Source: Mycobacteroides abscessus ATCC 19977 (lineage in GTDB: Bacteria > Actinomycetota > Actinomycetes > Mycobacteriales > Mycobacteriaceae). From it: 64,000 nt of DNA. Made by a program: the position numbers and the translations under genes. A model generated the notes under the pieces. The model was not told the origin of the DNA, ran no database searches, and was given only the letters and a program-made list of their open reading frames with translations. Within the stretch, counting starts at the first letter, position 1, and every line of letters begins with the position of its first letter. The DNA lies in the NCBI RefSeq assembly GCF_000069185.1, contig NC_010397.1, positions 3,906,001 through 3,970,000 on the forward strand. Reading direction: 5' to 3'. Below, piece by piece: positions 31,091 to 41,545 of this stretch.

Positions 31091-31969
31091 GTGACACACC
31101 TGACCGTTCTGACCAATCCCACCGCGGGACACGGCGCGGCACAGGCCGCCGAGGCTGCCATCGCGCATTTGCGTGCACGCGGACTCACCGTGACGCACCA
31201 CGCCGCCACGTCCGCGGCGGAATCGCATGCGCTCGCGCAGGAGGCCGCCCGCACGGGTGCCCGCGGAATCGTCGCCGCCGGCGGCGACGGTCTGGTGAGC
31301 ATCGCGCTGCAAGCGGTGGCGGCCACCCCGGTGGCGCTCGGGGTCATCCCCATCGGCACCGGAAACGACTGTGCCCGCATGCTGGATATCCCGCTGAGCG
31401 ACCCGGTCGCCGCCGCCGAGGTGATCGCCGCCGGCAGGATCCGGGTCATCGACGCCGGACGCATCCAATACCACGGGGATACCACGTGGTTCGCCACCGT
31501 GGTGGCGTCCGGGTTCGACTCGCTGGTCAACGATCGAGCCAATCGGATGCGCTGGCCTCGCGGCCGCCGCCGCTACGACATCGCCATGGCGCTGGAGGCC
31601 GCCAAGCTGCGGCCGCTGCCGTTCCGCATCGAGCTGGACGACCAGGTGATCGATACCGATGTCACGCTCGTCGCGGTGGGAAACGGAACCTCGTACGGCG
31701 GCGGCATGCGCATCTGCCCGGGAGCCATTCTGGACGACGGCCTACTGGATATCACGGTGGTCGCCGCCGGCGGGCGGCTGCGGCTGTTGCGGTTGTCCCC
31801 CACCGTCTACAAGGGCACCCATGTCGACCTACCCGAGGTGAGCACCTTCCGGTCACGACGGGTCCGGCTCTCCGCCGCCGATATCACCGCCTACGCCGAT
31901 GGCGACCCCGTCGCCCCGCTGCCGGTCGATATCGATGTGGTGCCCGGCGCCCTGAGCGTCTTCGCCTAG
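31091..31969 (+). CDS. dagK: Diacylglycerol kinase / lipid kinase
   Basis: 292 residues from a GTG two bases after the previous stop. TVLTNPTAGHGAAQ and IVAAGGDGLVSIALQAV (the GGDG catalytic loop), then GVIPIGTGNDCARML, are the DAGK_cat signature. ADITAYADGDPVAPLPVDIDVVPGALSVF is the C-terminal family end. It phosphorylates diacylglycerol to phosphatidic acid. The M. tuberculosis counterpart in the same context, Rv2252, was linked to phosphatidylinositol mannoside synthesis. No membrane helices are seen; it is a soluble enzyme acting at the membrane surface. The stop overlaps that of the convergent methyltransferase. Confidence 0.93.
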   Translation: MTHLTVLTNPTAGHGAAQAAEAAIAHLRARGLTVTHHAATSAAESHALAQEAARTGARGIVAAGGDGLVSIALQAVAATPVALGVIPIGTGNDCARMLDIPLSDPVAAAEVIAAGRIRVIDAGRIQYHGDTTWFATVVASGFDSLVNDRANRMRWPRGRRRYDIAMALEAAKLRPLPFRIELDDQVIDTDVTLVAVGNGTSYGGGMRICPGAILDDGLLDITVVAAGGRLRLLRLSPTVYKGTHVDLPEVSTFRSRRVRLSAADITAYADGDPVAPLPVDIDVVPGALSVFA

Positions 31970-32910
31970 TCCGCCTTCTGCGCGAACAGGAATGCCGAGT
32001 TCGGCGTCGCGTCGGGCAGATCTGCCGGTATGTCACGCCCGTGACGTCCCAGGAGGGCCACTGCCGTCTCACTGGTCACCCGCCACCCACGGCCGGCCAG
32101 AAATTCTCCGGCGTCGGTGCGTTCCTCCAGATACCACAGGTCGGCGACGTCCGGAATGTCTTGGCCCTGCATTTCCTCGGCCACGCGCCGGAACGCCTGC
32201 CCACGTTCACGTTGCCGTGCAAGGGTTTCCGGGTTGAAGAAGTCCTCACCGAAGTTCTCCACCGCAATGCGGCTGCCCGGTGCACTCAGCGTGTCGATAC
32301 GTTCGAAAAGCAAATCCTGCGCGGCGGGCGGCAGATACGGCAATAGGCCCTCGGCGATCCAGGCAGCGGGCCGTCCGACATCAAACCCGCCGGCCCGCAA
32401 CGCCGCAGGCCAATCATCACGCAGATCGACCGCTACCGGAACATGACGAATTCGCGGCGTGGCGCCCTGCTTGTCCAGGGTCTCGGCCTTGAAGGCCAAT
32501 ACCCTGGGCAGGTCCAGTTCGAAGAGCACCGCATCGCGCGGCCAATCGAGCCGCCATGCGCGGGCGTCGAGCCCGGACGCCAGGATCACCGCTTGGCGGA
32601 TTCCGGACGTGCTGGCGTCGCCGAAGAAATCGTCAAAGAACTTGGTTCGGCACGCAACATAGGACCGCATCGCGTCAATGCGTTCCACCAGCCGGGGCTC
32701 GGCCTCCACCAGGGCGGCGGGCGGTTCCCCGTCGAAGCGATACGCGTTCCAGGCGCCGTCACCCGCCGCGGCCAAAAAGTGACCGGCGTACGGGTCACTG
32801 ATCAACGGATTCGGGCTGCGGGTCTCCGCATCCCGTGCACTGGCCACTCCCAGAGCGGTGGTACCCACACTCTCGGTGATTTCCCAGCTGTCTCCGTCAC
32901 GTCGCGCCAT
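31966..32910 (-). CDS. SAM-dependent methyltransferase, TIGR00027/PPM-like
   Basis: 314 residues from MARRDGDSWEITESVGTTALGVASARDAETR, preceded by AAAGGA. The hallmarks of the large mycobacterial 'putative S-adenosylmethionine-dependent methyltransferase' family are all present: NPLISDPYAGHFL, MRSYVACRTKFFDDFF, AVILASGLDARAWRLDWP (SAM loop), FELDLPRVLAFK and WIAEGLLPYLPP. The substrate class is unknown; distant relatives methylate leucine carboxyl groups or polyketide-like products. It lies convergent to dagK and divergent from the YCII gene. No operon partners are on its strand. Confidence 0.92.
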   Translation of the reverse strand: MARRDGDSWEITESVGTTALGVASARDAETRSPNPLISDPYAGHFLAAAGDGAWNAYRFDGEPPAALVEAEPRLVERIDAMRSYVACRTKFFDDFFGDASTSGIRQAVILASGLDARAWRLDWPRDAVLFELDLPRVLAFKAETLDKQGATPRIRHVPVAVDLRDDWPAALRAGGFDVGRPAAWIAEGLLPYLPPAAQDLLFERIDTLSAPGSRIAVENFGEDFFNPETLARQRERGQAFRRVAEEMQGQDIPDVADLWYLEERTDAGEFLAGRGWRVTSETAVALLGRHGRDIPADLPDATPNSAFLFAQKAD

Positions 32911-32968
32911 GAGTTCCTTTGTACGCCGCCTCGATGCAGGCGGGCACACGTCCTTATCGCCCGCAAGA

Positions 32969-32995
32969 TGTCGGATCGATGATGCGCTGTTCGTC
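32969..32995 (+). promoter_or_regulatory. ECF-type promoter upstream of the YCII-sigma operon
   Basis: TGTCGG at 32969-32974 and CGTC at 32992-32995 with a 17-base spacer resemble an ECF sigma -35/-10 pair. The layout is similar to the TGTCGA/CGNC style reported for ECF42. It lies 60 bases upstream of the YCII ATG. An autoregulatory role is inference. Confidence 0.4.
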
Positions 32996-33055
32996 AGACA
33001 GGTAGAGAGTGGATCGCAGAGTTCCGCTCACCGAACACAGACGGAGGGCTTCACC

Positions 33056-33754
33056 ATGTACTACCTCGCATTGCTCATCGGCCCGCAGCAGGAGCGCACA
33101 CCCGACGAGGCTGCTCAGGAACTGACCGACTACCTGAACTTCCAGGCCAAGGCGGCATCGTCCATCCGCGCCGGAGATGCCCTGTATCCGGAGGCCGATA
33201 GCGTCCGTGTCACCGGCGGACCCGATGCTCCGGTCATCACCGATGGCCCGTTCGCCGAGGGCGCCGAAGTTGCGAACGGCTACTACGTGTTGGAAGCGGA
33301 CAATCTTGATGACGCCCTGGCACTGGCCCGCGATATCCCGGAAGCCAAGCGCGGTGCTGTCGAGGTATGGCCGCTGGTCGACTGCTCACGGGAATTCGGC
33401 GGAAAGGGCTCCACGAGCTGGCTCGCGCTGCTGCTGGAGCCCGCAGACCGCGCGTATGTGCCGGGCAGCCCGGAATGGGAAGCCGTGGCGGCCCGGCATG
33501 GCGTGTTCGGCGAGAAGGCAAGTGGGCATATCAAAATCGCCGGACCGCTGCACCCCCCGTCGACGGCTACCACGATCCGGGTGCGTGACGGCGAGGCCGT
33601 TCTCACCGACGGCCCGTACATCGAGGGAACCGAGATCGCGAACGGCTTCTATGTCATCACCACCGATGACCGCGACAGCGCCATCCGGCTGGCCTCGCAG
33701 ATACCCGCATCGGCCGTGCAACTGCGGCAGCTCACCGGCGTCTCTGGCTTTTAG
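33056..33754 (+). CDS. Tandem YCII (DGPF) domain protein
   Basis: 232 residues with two copies of the same roughly 110-residue unit. Copy one is MYYLALLIGPQQERTPDEAAQEL ... PVITDGPFAEGAEVANGYYVLEADNLDDALALARDIP. Copy two is SWLALLLEPADRAYVPGSPEWEAV ... AVLTDGPYIEGTEIANGFYVITTDDRDSAIRLASQIP. DGPF proteins are small dimeric barrels that accompany ECF42 sigma factors throughout bacteria; here two have fused. GGAGG precedes the ATG at a slightly long 8-base spacing. The sigma gene begins 6 bases after the stop. Enzymatic function is unproven. Confidence 0.9.
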   Translation: MYYLALLIGPQQERTPDEAAQELTDYLNFQAKAASSIRAGDALYPEADSVRVTGGPDAPVITDGPFAEGAEVANGYYVLEADNLDDALALARDIPEAKRGAVEVWPLVDCSREFGGKGSTSWLALLLEPADRAYVPGSPEWEAVAARHGVFGEKASGHIKIAGPLHPPSTATTIRVRDGEAVLTDGPYIEGTEIANGFYVITTDDRDSAIRLASQIPASAVQLRQLTGVSGF

Positions 33755-33760
33755 CACCAC

Positions 33761-34987
33761 ATGATCGAACTGGAGGGCGTCTTTCGGCGCGAGTGGGGCC
33801 CCACCGTCGCCGCCATCGCACGATGGTCCGGGGACCTCACCGTTGCCGAGGACGCCGTCCAGGAGGCGTGCGCCGACGCACTGCGCACCTGGCCGCGCGA
33901 CGGCATACCCGATACCCCGGGCGGTTGGTTGTTGACGGCCGCGCGGAACCGGGCACGTGATCGATTGCGGCGTGAAACCCTACGTCCGGGAAAGGAACTG
34001 GCCGCCGTGGTCGATGACATCACCGCCCGGACCGACGTCGCCGATCCTCACCCTGTGCGCGATGACGAACTGCGCATGATGTTCACCTGCGCCCACCCCG
34101 CTTTGGAGCGCACATCGCAGCTGGCCCTGACGTTGCGGCTGGTGTCGGGCCTGACTGTCGCTGAGATCGCCCGTGCCCTGCTGCACAGCGAGGCGGCGAT
34201 CGGTCAACGAATCACACGCGCCAAAGCCAAGATCCGCACCGCCAATATCCCCCTTCGGGTACCACCGGCCGAGTTGTTGCCCGAACGCACGCCCCACGTG
34301 CTCAGCTGCATCTACTCGGTCTTCACCGAGGGCTACTGGTCCACCGGTGGCCCGTCGGCCATCCGCGACGAATTGTGCGACGAGGGTGTGCGGCTGGCCG
34401 GAGAACTCTGCCGGCTCATGCCGCAGGAGCGGGAGGCCAATGCGCTGGCCGCACTTGTCCTGCTCCACGATTCGAGACGGCTGGAACGGATGGACAGCGC
34501 TGGCGCACTGGTTCCGTTGGAGGAACAGGACCGCACGCGGTGGGATCATGGGCGCATTTCCCGCGGGCTAAGCCAGCTACGGCTGGCCGCGGGGTCTACC
34601 GGGCCCTACTTGCCGCAGGCTGTCATCGCCGCCCTGCACGCCACCGCCGCGTCCTGGGAGGAGACCGATTGGCATGCCATCTGCCTGGCCTATGACCGGC
34701 TGCTGACCATGACGGATTCGCCGGTGGTGCTGGTGAATCGGGCATTGGCCATCGGACTGCGCGATGCCCCGGAGGCGGGATTGGCTGCCCTGGAGAAGGT
34801 CGCCCACGATCCGCGCCTGGCCAGATCCAATCTCGCGGCCACTGTCCGGGCCGATCTACTGCGGCGCGCCGGGCGCTATGACGAGGCGATCGACTGGTAT
34901 CGAACAGCGCTGTCCGCCAACGGCTCCGACCCGGGGCGGGACTTTCTGCGGCGCCGCATCGCCGAGTGCCTTAACAACTCCGGCTAG
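33761..34987 (+). CDS. ECF sigma factor of the ECF42 type with C-terminal TPR-like domain
   Basis: 408 residues, about twice a normal ECF factor. Region 2 is EDAVQEACADALRTWPRDGIPDTPGGWLLTAARNRARDRLRRE. Region 4 is SGLTVAEIARALLHSEAAIGQRITRAKAKIR. The conserved linker ERTPHVLSCIYSVFTEGYWSTGG leads to a helical C-terminal domain (about 185-405) with TPR-like repeats (VVLVNRALAIGLRDAPEAGLAALEKVA, LRRAGRYDEAIDWYRTAL). ECF42 factors have this build, lack an anti-sigma factor and sit next to DGPF proteins, exactly as here. The stimulus is unknown. The C-terminal domain is thought to be needed for activity. No separate promoter fits in the 6-base gap. Confidence 0.93.
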   Translation: MIELEGVFRREWGPTVAAIARWSGDLTVAEDAVQEACADALRTWPRDGIPDTPGGWLLTAARNRARDRLRRETLRPGKELAAVVDDITARTDVADPHPVRDDELRMMFTCAHPALERTSQLALTLRLVSGLTVAEIARALLHSEAAIGQRITRAKAKIRTANIPLRVPPAELLPERTPHVLSCIYSVFTEGYWSTGGPSAIRDELCDEGVRLAGELCRLMPQEREANALAALVLLHDSRRLERMDSAGALVPLEEQDRTRWDHGRISRGLSQLRLAAGSTGPYLPQAVIAALHATAASWEETDWHAICLAYDRLLTMTDSPVVLVNRALAIGLRDAPEAGLAALEKVAHDPRLARSNLAATVRADLLRRAGRYDEAIDWYRTALSANGSDPGRDFLRRRIAECLNNSG

Positions 34988-35200
34988 GGCGGCCAGCACT
35001 ATCTGCTGTGGCGCTACCGGATTGCTGGTCAGCGTGGGATGCGATGTCATATCCAGCCACTGACTAAATGTGAACGGTGCATAAATCGCTCGCCGATAAT
35101 CGATGACCAATCCAATAAGAATGCGCATCAGCACGGCGGACCGCGACTCGACGCAGACGCCATTAGCCCCGTACACACCGCGGAAACGCGGTTATCCCGT

Positions 35201-35226
35201 CAATACGAAAATACATTTCCGTATTG
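35201..35226. repeat. 26-bp near-perfect inverted repeat in the 34988-35337 intergenic region
   Basis: Arms CAATACGAAAAT and ATTTCCGTATTG (11 of 12 pairs) with a two-base centre lie 112 bases upstream of the lipase start. The surrounding 350-base gap is visibly AT-richer than its neighbours and contains no supported gene. The repeat may be an operator or a hairpin; it lacks a U tract, so it is not a standard terminator. Confidence 0.7.
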
Positions 35227-35337
35227 CGAACCCGCCCCAGATAGTATTTGCTTTCCCTAATTCGTAGGTCCTGGTAGCAGTTCAGCAACGGCGTTGAATT
35301 GCGCTCACAAGACGGCGTCTCAATTAGTTGGGGAATC

Positions 35338-37551
35338 ATGATTAAACGAGGTCTTGCGTTAGCGGCTGTTACAGCACTCACCGTGGCAGGGTTAAACAGT
35401 AGCCAAGTAGTTGCCGGCTACGGCGACGTCACTCAGATCTCCGCAACGCCACGCACAGTTACAGCCCGTTTCTCGTTGACTGTCAACTCGGGGGTTCTTG
35501 CGATCTCCCCCGACGGCAACACGACAATCTATGAAAATCCCGGCAACGCGCTGTCGGTAACCGCAGATCCAGCCGGTCTGGCCACGGCCGGCGCGATCAG
35601 TCATAACGCCGCAACCTCTGCCGCACAGGCACTGTCAACCACATCGGCTGTTTCCGGTGTTGCACCGTCAGCACCGGGACCCACGCTGGTAGTAGTAGAT
35701 CCCCAGCGCCGCACCGACACGAGCCCCACCCCTTCCGCCGGTACAGCACAGGCCGCAGGCTCGGCACGATACTTACCGGTCATTCTGGTTCACGGCACGT
35801 GGGGCAGCACAGCCCGCGAATTCGCTCCCACCTTGTTGCCGGCACTTGCGGCCGCTGGAATTCAGGCGTTCACCTACGATTACGGCCGGATTCCGTGGCT
35901 GCCCATCAATTTGGTGGAACCGTACGATGCCGGAGGCGAAGTCCCCGTCCAGCAGTCAACACAACGGCTCTCCGAGGAGATCACCAGGGTTCTGAACGTG
36001 ACCGGCGCCCCACAGGTCAACCTCGTCGGCGCCTCGCAGGGCGGGCTGGTCATCAAGAATTATCTGGCCCAGGTCACCGGTGATTCGGTTGCCAATGTCG
36101 TTGACATCAATGCCACCAACCATGGCACTACGTTAGGCGGAATCGCCAAGCTGATTGACCCAGCCATCGTCGATGAGGCATTCGCCCCGATCCACACGGT
36201 CATCACCAGTGCGACGCAGTCCGCAAAAGACCTGTTAGGGCGCGCGGGCCCGCTTCAGGTCTTACAGAGCCCCGTGGCGCTGGTGGGTTCGGCAGCGCAC
36301 CTCGCTGTTGATGTAGCCCAGGCTGCCGTTAGAGTCGTCGTCACCGCCATACAGCGGGTCGTCCGTGTGGGGCTCAGTCTGGCGATGGGACCCGCCGGCG
36401 TCCAGCAGGCCGTCGGCAGCGACTTTCTGAATCGCCTCAACAAAACTCCCGATACCCGTCCCGGGGTCAACTATCTGGTTTTGGGCTCAAAGAATGACAC
36501 CACGGCGACACCCTACGAATCCACCTTCTTGAAGGCAGGTCCTGGCTCCGCAGTTTTCAACGTTGAAGAGCACTCCCTACCCGGAGCCAAGCCAACCGAC
36601 GTCATCAAACATGTTGACACGCCACAACCCGTTGTGGACGCCATTGTCCGATTCCTCATCTCGGCAGACACCAACCCCCACATTGATTCCAAGATCGACC
36701 GTTCGCGCGGCGTCACCGCAACCCAAGACAGCGGAAACACCACCATCCGCTCCGGCGAGAACAACGTCCTCTATCAAGGAACCTCAAGTAACGGTGCGGC
36801 AATCAAGCAAGCGATCGGACAAGCCATCGACACGACCGCCACATCCGGTAGCACAACGTCAATGCCTACAAAACCCACGGCGCTGGCGAGCACACCCGAA
36901 ACAGATAGGACGCTGGCCCCCGCGAAAGCCAGTTCGTCTCTCAACGTTCTAGTAGCTGCCGCCCCCACAATCCCGACTCCACAATCAGCCGCCGCCGAAG
37001 CCACGGCCGCCAGCGCTTCGCCCGTCAATTCGAACCATGACGCCGAGAAAACAACAAAGACAGCTGTCGGACAGATAACGGACGCCGGCACCAACAGCGC
37101 CGCCTCCTCAAACCGTGCAACAGCGCAGACCCAGACCGCGACAACATCGGACACCTCGCCCAACACTCAGGCAAAACAACGGACAAACCTCGGCGCGATC
37201 TCTTCAGGAGGCCATTCTCCAACCGCACCCGAGTCAAAAGAGTCCGCGGCCACCATCACCTCTAATGCTACGAGCGGAACATCAGTAACCAAGTCTGACA
37301 AGACTTCTCAGGTAAACGCCAAGGGCTCACCGGCGGTCGCCGAGCCCAAAACATCGGTAGCCAAGGCCGATATGCACCACACCGACACGGCCGCCTCGAA
37401 ACCCGATAACACGACGCACCGAACCAAAGGAGCATCCACTTCCGCCGAGCACTCCTCATCGGGGGAATCGTCGCGTGCTGGCCAATCCAGCGCAGGATCC
37501 GCTCACGAGCGGACCGCCCGACACAGCAAGGCTGCGCGATCGAGTGAATGA
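35338..37551 (+). CDS. Secreted lipase (alpha/beta hydrolase) with long disordered Ser/Thr/Ala tail
   Basis: 737 residues from MIKRGLALAAVTALTVAGLNSSQVVAG, a Sec signal peptide. After a low-complexity linker comes a class-2 (EstA/LipA-like) lipase domain, about 145-440: oxyanion segment VILVHGTWG (152-156), nucleophile GASQGG (Ser233), acid probably Asp387 (GSKND) and base His425 (VIKHVD). The last ~290 residues are low-complexity, rich in Ser, Thr, Ala, Lys and Gln (many TSxT, STSAEHSSS and ATTSDT runs), ending in a basic patch RTARHSKAARSSE. Such a tail suggests extracellular or cell-wall interaction. Base composition is lower in GC and codon use more relaxed than in flanking genes, hinting at acquisition. 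It is monocistronic. Confidence 0.88.
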   Translation: MIKRGLALAAVTALTVAGLNSSQVVAGYGDVTQISATPRTVTARFSLTVNSGVLAISPDGNTTIYENPGNALSVTADPAGLATAGAISHNAATSAAQALSTTSAVSGVAPSAPGPTLVVVDPQRRTDTSPTPSAGTAQAAGSARYLPVILVHGTWGSTAREFAPTLLPALAAAGIQAFTYDYGRIPWLPINLVEPYDAGGEVPVQQSTQRLSEEITRVLNVTGAPQVNLVGASQGGLVIKNYLAQVTGDSVANVVDINATNHGTTLGGIAKLIDPAIVDEAFAPIHTVITSATQSAKDLLGRAGPLQVLQSPVALVGSAAHLAVDVAQAAVRVVVTAIQRVVRVGLSLAMGPAGVQQAVGSDFLNRLNKTPDTRPGVNYLVLGSKNDTTATPYESTFLKAGPGSAVFNVEEHSLPGAKPTDVIKHVDTPQPVVDAIVRFLISADTNPHIDSKIDRSRGVTATQDSGNTTIRSGENNVLYQGTSSNGAAIKQAIGQAIDTTATSGSTTSMPTKPTALASTPETDRTLAPAKASSSLNVLVAAAPTIPTPQSAAAEATAASASPVNSNHDAEKTTKTAVGQITDAGTNSAASSNRATAQTQTATTSDTSPNTQAKQRTNLGAISSGGHSPTAPESKESAATITSNATSGTSVTKSDKTSQVNAKGSPAVAEPKTSVAKADMHHTDTAASKPDNTTHRTKGASTSAEHSSSGESSRAGQSSAGSAHERTARHSKAARSSE

Positions 37552-37567
37552 CCTGAACGAGTCGCGG

Positions 37568-39274
<1,707 letters not shown>

Positions 39275-39316
39275 TCAACTTTCGCACACCTTGACCGCGG
39301 GTGAGTACCAACCCTG

Positions 39317-39967
39317 TCAGCCGTGCAGCCCCTGGTTTTCGCGCGCAAGTTTGGTGGCCAGCACCGCGACCTGCGTGCGGCGCTCGAGGTCCAGTTTGGT
39401 GAGCAGACGCGAGACATAGTTTTTAACCGTCTTCTCTGCCAGAAACATTCGCTCCGCAATCTGACGGTTAGTCAGTCCCTCCCCGATCAGCTCCAACAGG
39501 GTGCGTTCCTGTGCGGTGAGTCCCGCCAACGGCGACGGATTGTCCGCCGCCGCACGCAACCTGTTCATCAACGCAGCAGCGGCCCGGTTGTCCAGCAGCG
39601 AGCGTCCGGCCCCGACGGTCCGGACCGCGGAGATGAGCTCCATCCCCTTGATGTCCTTGATGACGTAACCGCCTGCCCCCGCCATGATCGCGTCCAGCAT
39701 GGCGTGTTCATCGGTGAAGGAGGTGAGCATCAGACAGTTCAGATTCGGAAGTTTGGATCGTAGTTCACGGCACAGCTCCACCCCATTGCCGTCGGGCAGC
39801 CGAATGTCCAGCACCGCGATGTCGGGCTGCAGGGCGGGAATGCGCGCCATCGCCTCGGCGACCGAGGAGGCCTGCCCGATCACCGAGAAATCCGCTTCCT
39901 CTTCGAGCAGATCCGCCAGGCCACGACGCACTACCTCGTGGTCATCGACCAGGAACACTGTGATCAT
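39317..39967 (-). CDS. dosR: DosR/DevR response regulator
   Basis: 216 residues from [21 protein letters not shown], chosen because GGAAGG precedes this ATG; the frame extends upstream without family similarity. The phosphoacceptor is the Asp in [14 protein letters not shown] (about Asp54), and Thr/Lys switch residues lie in MLTSF and [11 protein letters not shown]. The LuxR-type DNA-binding domain is [43 protein letters not shown], nearly identical to M. tuberculosis DosR in the recognition helix ([13 protein letters not shown]). It controls the hypoxia/NO dormancy regulon. A DosR box lies 115 bases upstream, consistent with autoregulation. Confidence 0.97.
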   Translation of the reverse strand: MITVFLVDDHEVVRRGLADLLEEEADFSVIGQASSVAEAMARIPALQPDIAVLDIRLPDGNGVELCRELRSKLPNLNCLMLTSFTDEHAMLDAIMAGAGGYVIKDIKGMELISAVRTVGAGRSLLDNRAAAALMNRLRAAADNPSPLAGLTAQERTLLELIGEGLTNRQIAERMFLAEKTVKNYVSRLLTKLDLERRTQVAVLATKLARENQGLHG

Positions 39968-40081
39968 GTCCGTTTTCCTTCCACCCGCCCCCAGTGTGGC
40001 ACCGGCAGAACGCACCGACATGGCATTCCTTCCTGTCGCACCCCGCTGGCTCCACGATAGGACAGGGCCGCTCCTGGTTAC

Positions 40082-40101
40082 TACGGTCTTTGGTCCCTAG
40101 T
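40082..40101 (-). promoter_or_regulatory. DosR box upstream of dosR
   Basis: Read on the minus strand the core is GGGACCAAAGACC, matching 11 of 13 positions of the published DosR consensus core GGGACTWWAGTCC. It lies about 115 bases upstream of the dosR ATG. The sequence match is seen; binding and autoregulation are inferred. Confidence 0.65.
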
Positions 40102-40120
40102 ACCGGCGCGGCAACGACAA

Positions 40121-40162
40121 GAGCCCCCATCTCCGGCTCGATGCCGGGAAGATGAGGGCTCT
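40121..40162 (-). terminator. Terminator after rplA
   Basis: Long imperfect stem (GAGCCCCCATCTCCGGC against GCCGGGAAGATGAGGGCTC) begins about 24 bases past the rplA stop and is followed on the minus strand by TTGTCGTTG. It separates the ribosomal operon from dosR. Confidence 0.65.
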
Positions 40163-40186
40163 CGCCTCACGCGTTCGCGAAGGCTC

Positions 40187-40894
40187 TTAGGCCTCCAAGA
40201 AGTTTCGGGTCACACCCGGGTCGACCTGGATGCCCGGGCCGGTGGTGGTGCTGACGACGACCTTCTTCAGGTAGCGCCCCTTGGCCGAAGACGGCTTGGC
40301 ACGCAGGATCTCGTCGAGCACCGCTCCGTAGTTCTCCGTCAGCTTCTCGGCGTCGAAGGACGCCTTGCCGATGATCAGGTGGAGGTTGGAGTGCTTGTCG
40401 ACGCGGAAGTTGATCTTTCCGCCCTTGATATCGGTGACGGCCTTGGCCACATCGGGGGTCACGGTGCCGGTCTTGGGGTTCGGCATCAGACCACGCGGGC
40501 CCAGCACGCGAGCGATACGGCCAACCTTGGCCATCTGGTCCGGGGTGGCGATGGCGGCGTCGAAATCCACCCAGCCGCCCTGGATCCGCTCGATCAGGTC
40601 GTCACTACCGACAACATCGGCGCCGGCAGCGGCGGCTGCTTCGGCCTTGTCGCCCACCGCGAAGACGATGACGCGGGCGGTCTTACCGGTACCGTGCGGA
40701 AGGTTCACGGTGCCGCGGACCATCTGGTCAGCCTTGCGGGGGTCGACGCCGAGGCGCATCGCGACCTCGACAGTGGCGTCGTACTTCTTCGAAGAGGTCT
40801 CTTTGGCCAACTTTGTGGCCTCAAGAGGGGTGTACAGCTTCTCGCGGTCCACCTTTTCGGCGGCCTCGCGATATGCCTTGCTGTTCTTGCTCAT
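40187..40894 (-). CDS. rplA: 50S ribosomal protein L1
   Basis: 235 residues from [26 protein letters not shown]; the open frame upstream is a non-family extension. L1 signatures are [36 protein letters not shown] and [22 protein letters not shown]. It binds 23S rRNA at the mobile stalk and can repress its own operon. It lies 139 bases after rplK on the same strand, order as Rv0640-Rv0641. Confidence 0.99.
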   Translation of the reverse strand: MSKNSKAYREAAEKVDREKLYTPLEATKLAKETSSKKYDATVEVAMRLGVDPRKADQMVRGTVNLPHGTGKTARVIVFAVGDKAEAAAAAGADVVGSDDLIERIQGGWVDFDAAIATPDQMAKVGRIARVLGPRGLMPNPKTGTVTPDVAKAVTDIKGGKINFRVDKHSNLHLIIGKASFDAEKLTENYGAVLDEILRAKPSSAKGRYLKKVVVSTTTGPGIQVDPGVTRNFLEA

Positions 40895-41033
40895 TGGAAT
40901 CCAATCTATTAATGGAGTCGTGGTTTGCGATGAACCTCTCGGGTGAAGAGCTTCAAACGCTGCAGGCCGAAGCGGGCCTTCCCACTGAAAATTCGTGTTA
41001 TTCGACTTCTCTTGATGGCCGATTAGCCTTCGG

Positions 41034-41462
41034 CTACTCGACCGTGATCCCCATCGAGCGCGCGGTGCCGGCGATGATCTTGGCGGCGGCGTCGATGTCG
41101 TTGGCGTTGAGGTCTTCCTTCTTCGTCTCGGCGATCTCACGCACCTGATCCCAGCTCACCTTGGCGACCTTGGTCTTGTGCGGCTCACCGGACCCCTTGG
41201 GCACACCGGCGGCCTTCAACAGCAGCTTGGCGGCGGGAGGGGTCTTGAGTGCGAAGGTGAAGCTGCGGTCCTCGTAGACGCTGATCTCCACGGGGATGAC
41301 GTTGCCGCGCTGCGACTCCGTCGCGGCGTTGTACGCCTTGCAGAACTCCATGATGTTGACGCCGTGCTGACCGAGCGCGGGACCGACCGGAGGCGCGGGA
41401 TTGGCTTCGCCGGCCTTGATCTGCAGCTTGATCAGCCCGACGACCTTTTTCTTCGGGGCCAT
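41034..41462 (-). CDS. rplK: 50S ribosomal protein L11
   Basis: 142 residues, full length. N-terminal [41 protein letters not shown] carries the Pro-rich thiopeptide-site loop. C-terminal [49 protein letters not shown] binds the GTPase-associated rRNA. It lies 83 bases downstream of nusG in the secE-nusG-rplK-rplA run. Confidence 0.99.
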   Translation of the reverse strand: MAPKKKVVGLIKLQIKAGEANPAPPVGPALGQHGVNIMEFCKAYNAATESQRGNVIPVEISVYEDRSFTFALKTPPAAKLLLKAAGVPKGSGEPHKTKVAKVSWDQVREIAETKKEDLNANDIDAAAKIIAGTARSMGITVE

Positions 41463-41545
41463 TGGGTGTTTCCTTACTTTCCTTCCGTGTTCCGGCCGTT
41501 ATTCGACCGGAGGTTCTGCGGACCGTTACGCGGTCCGAAGTCTTG

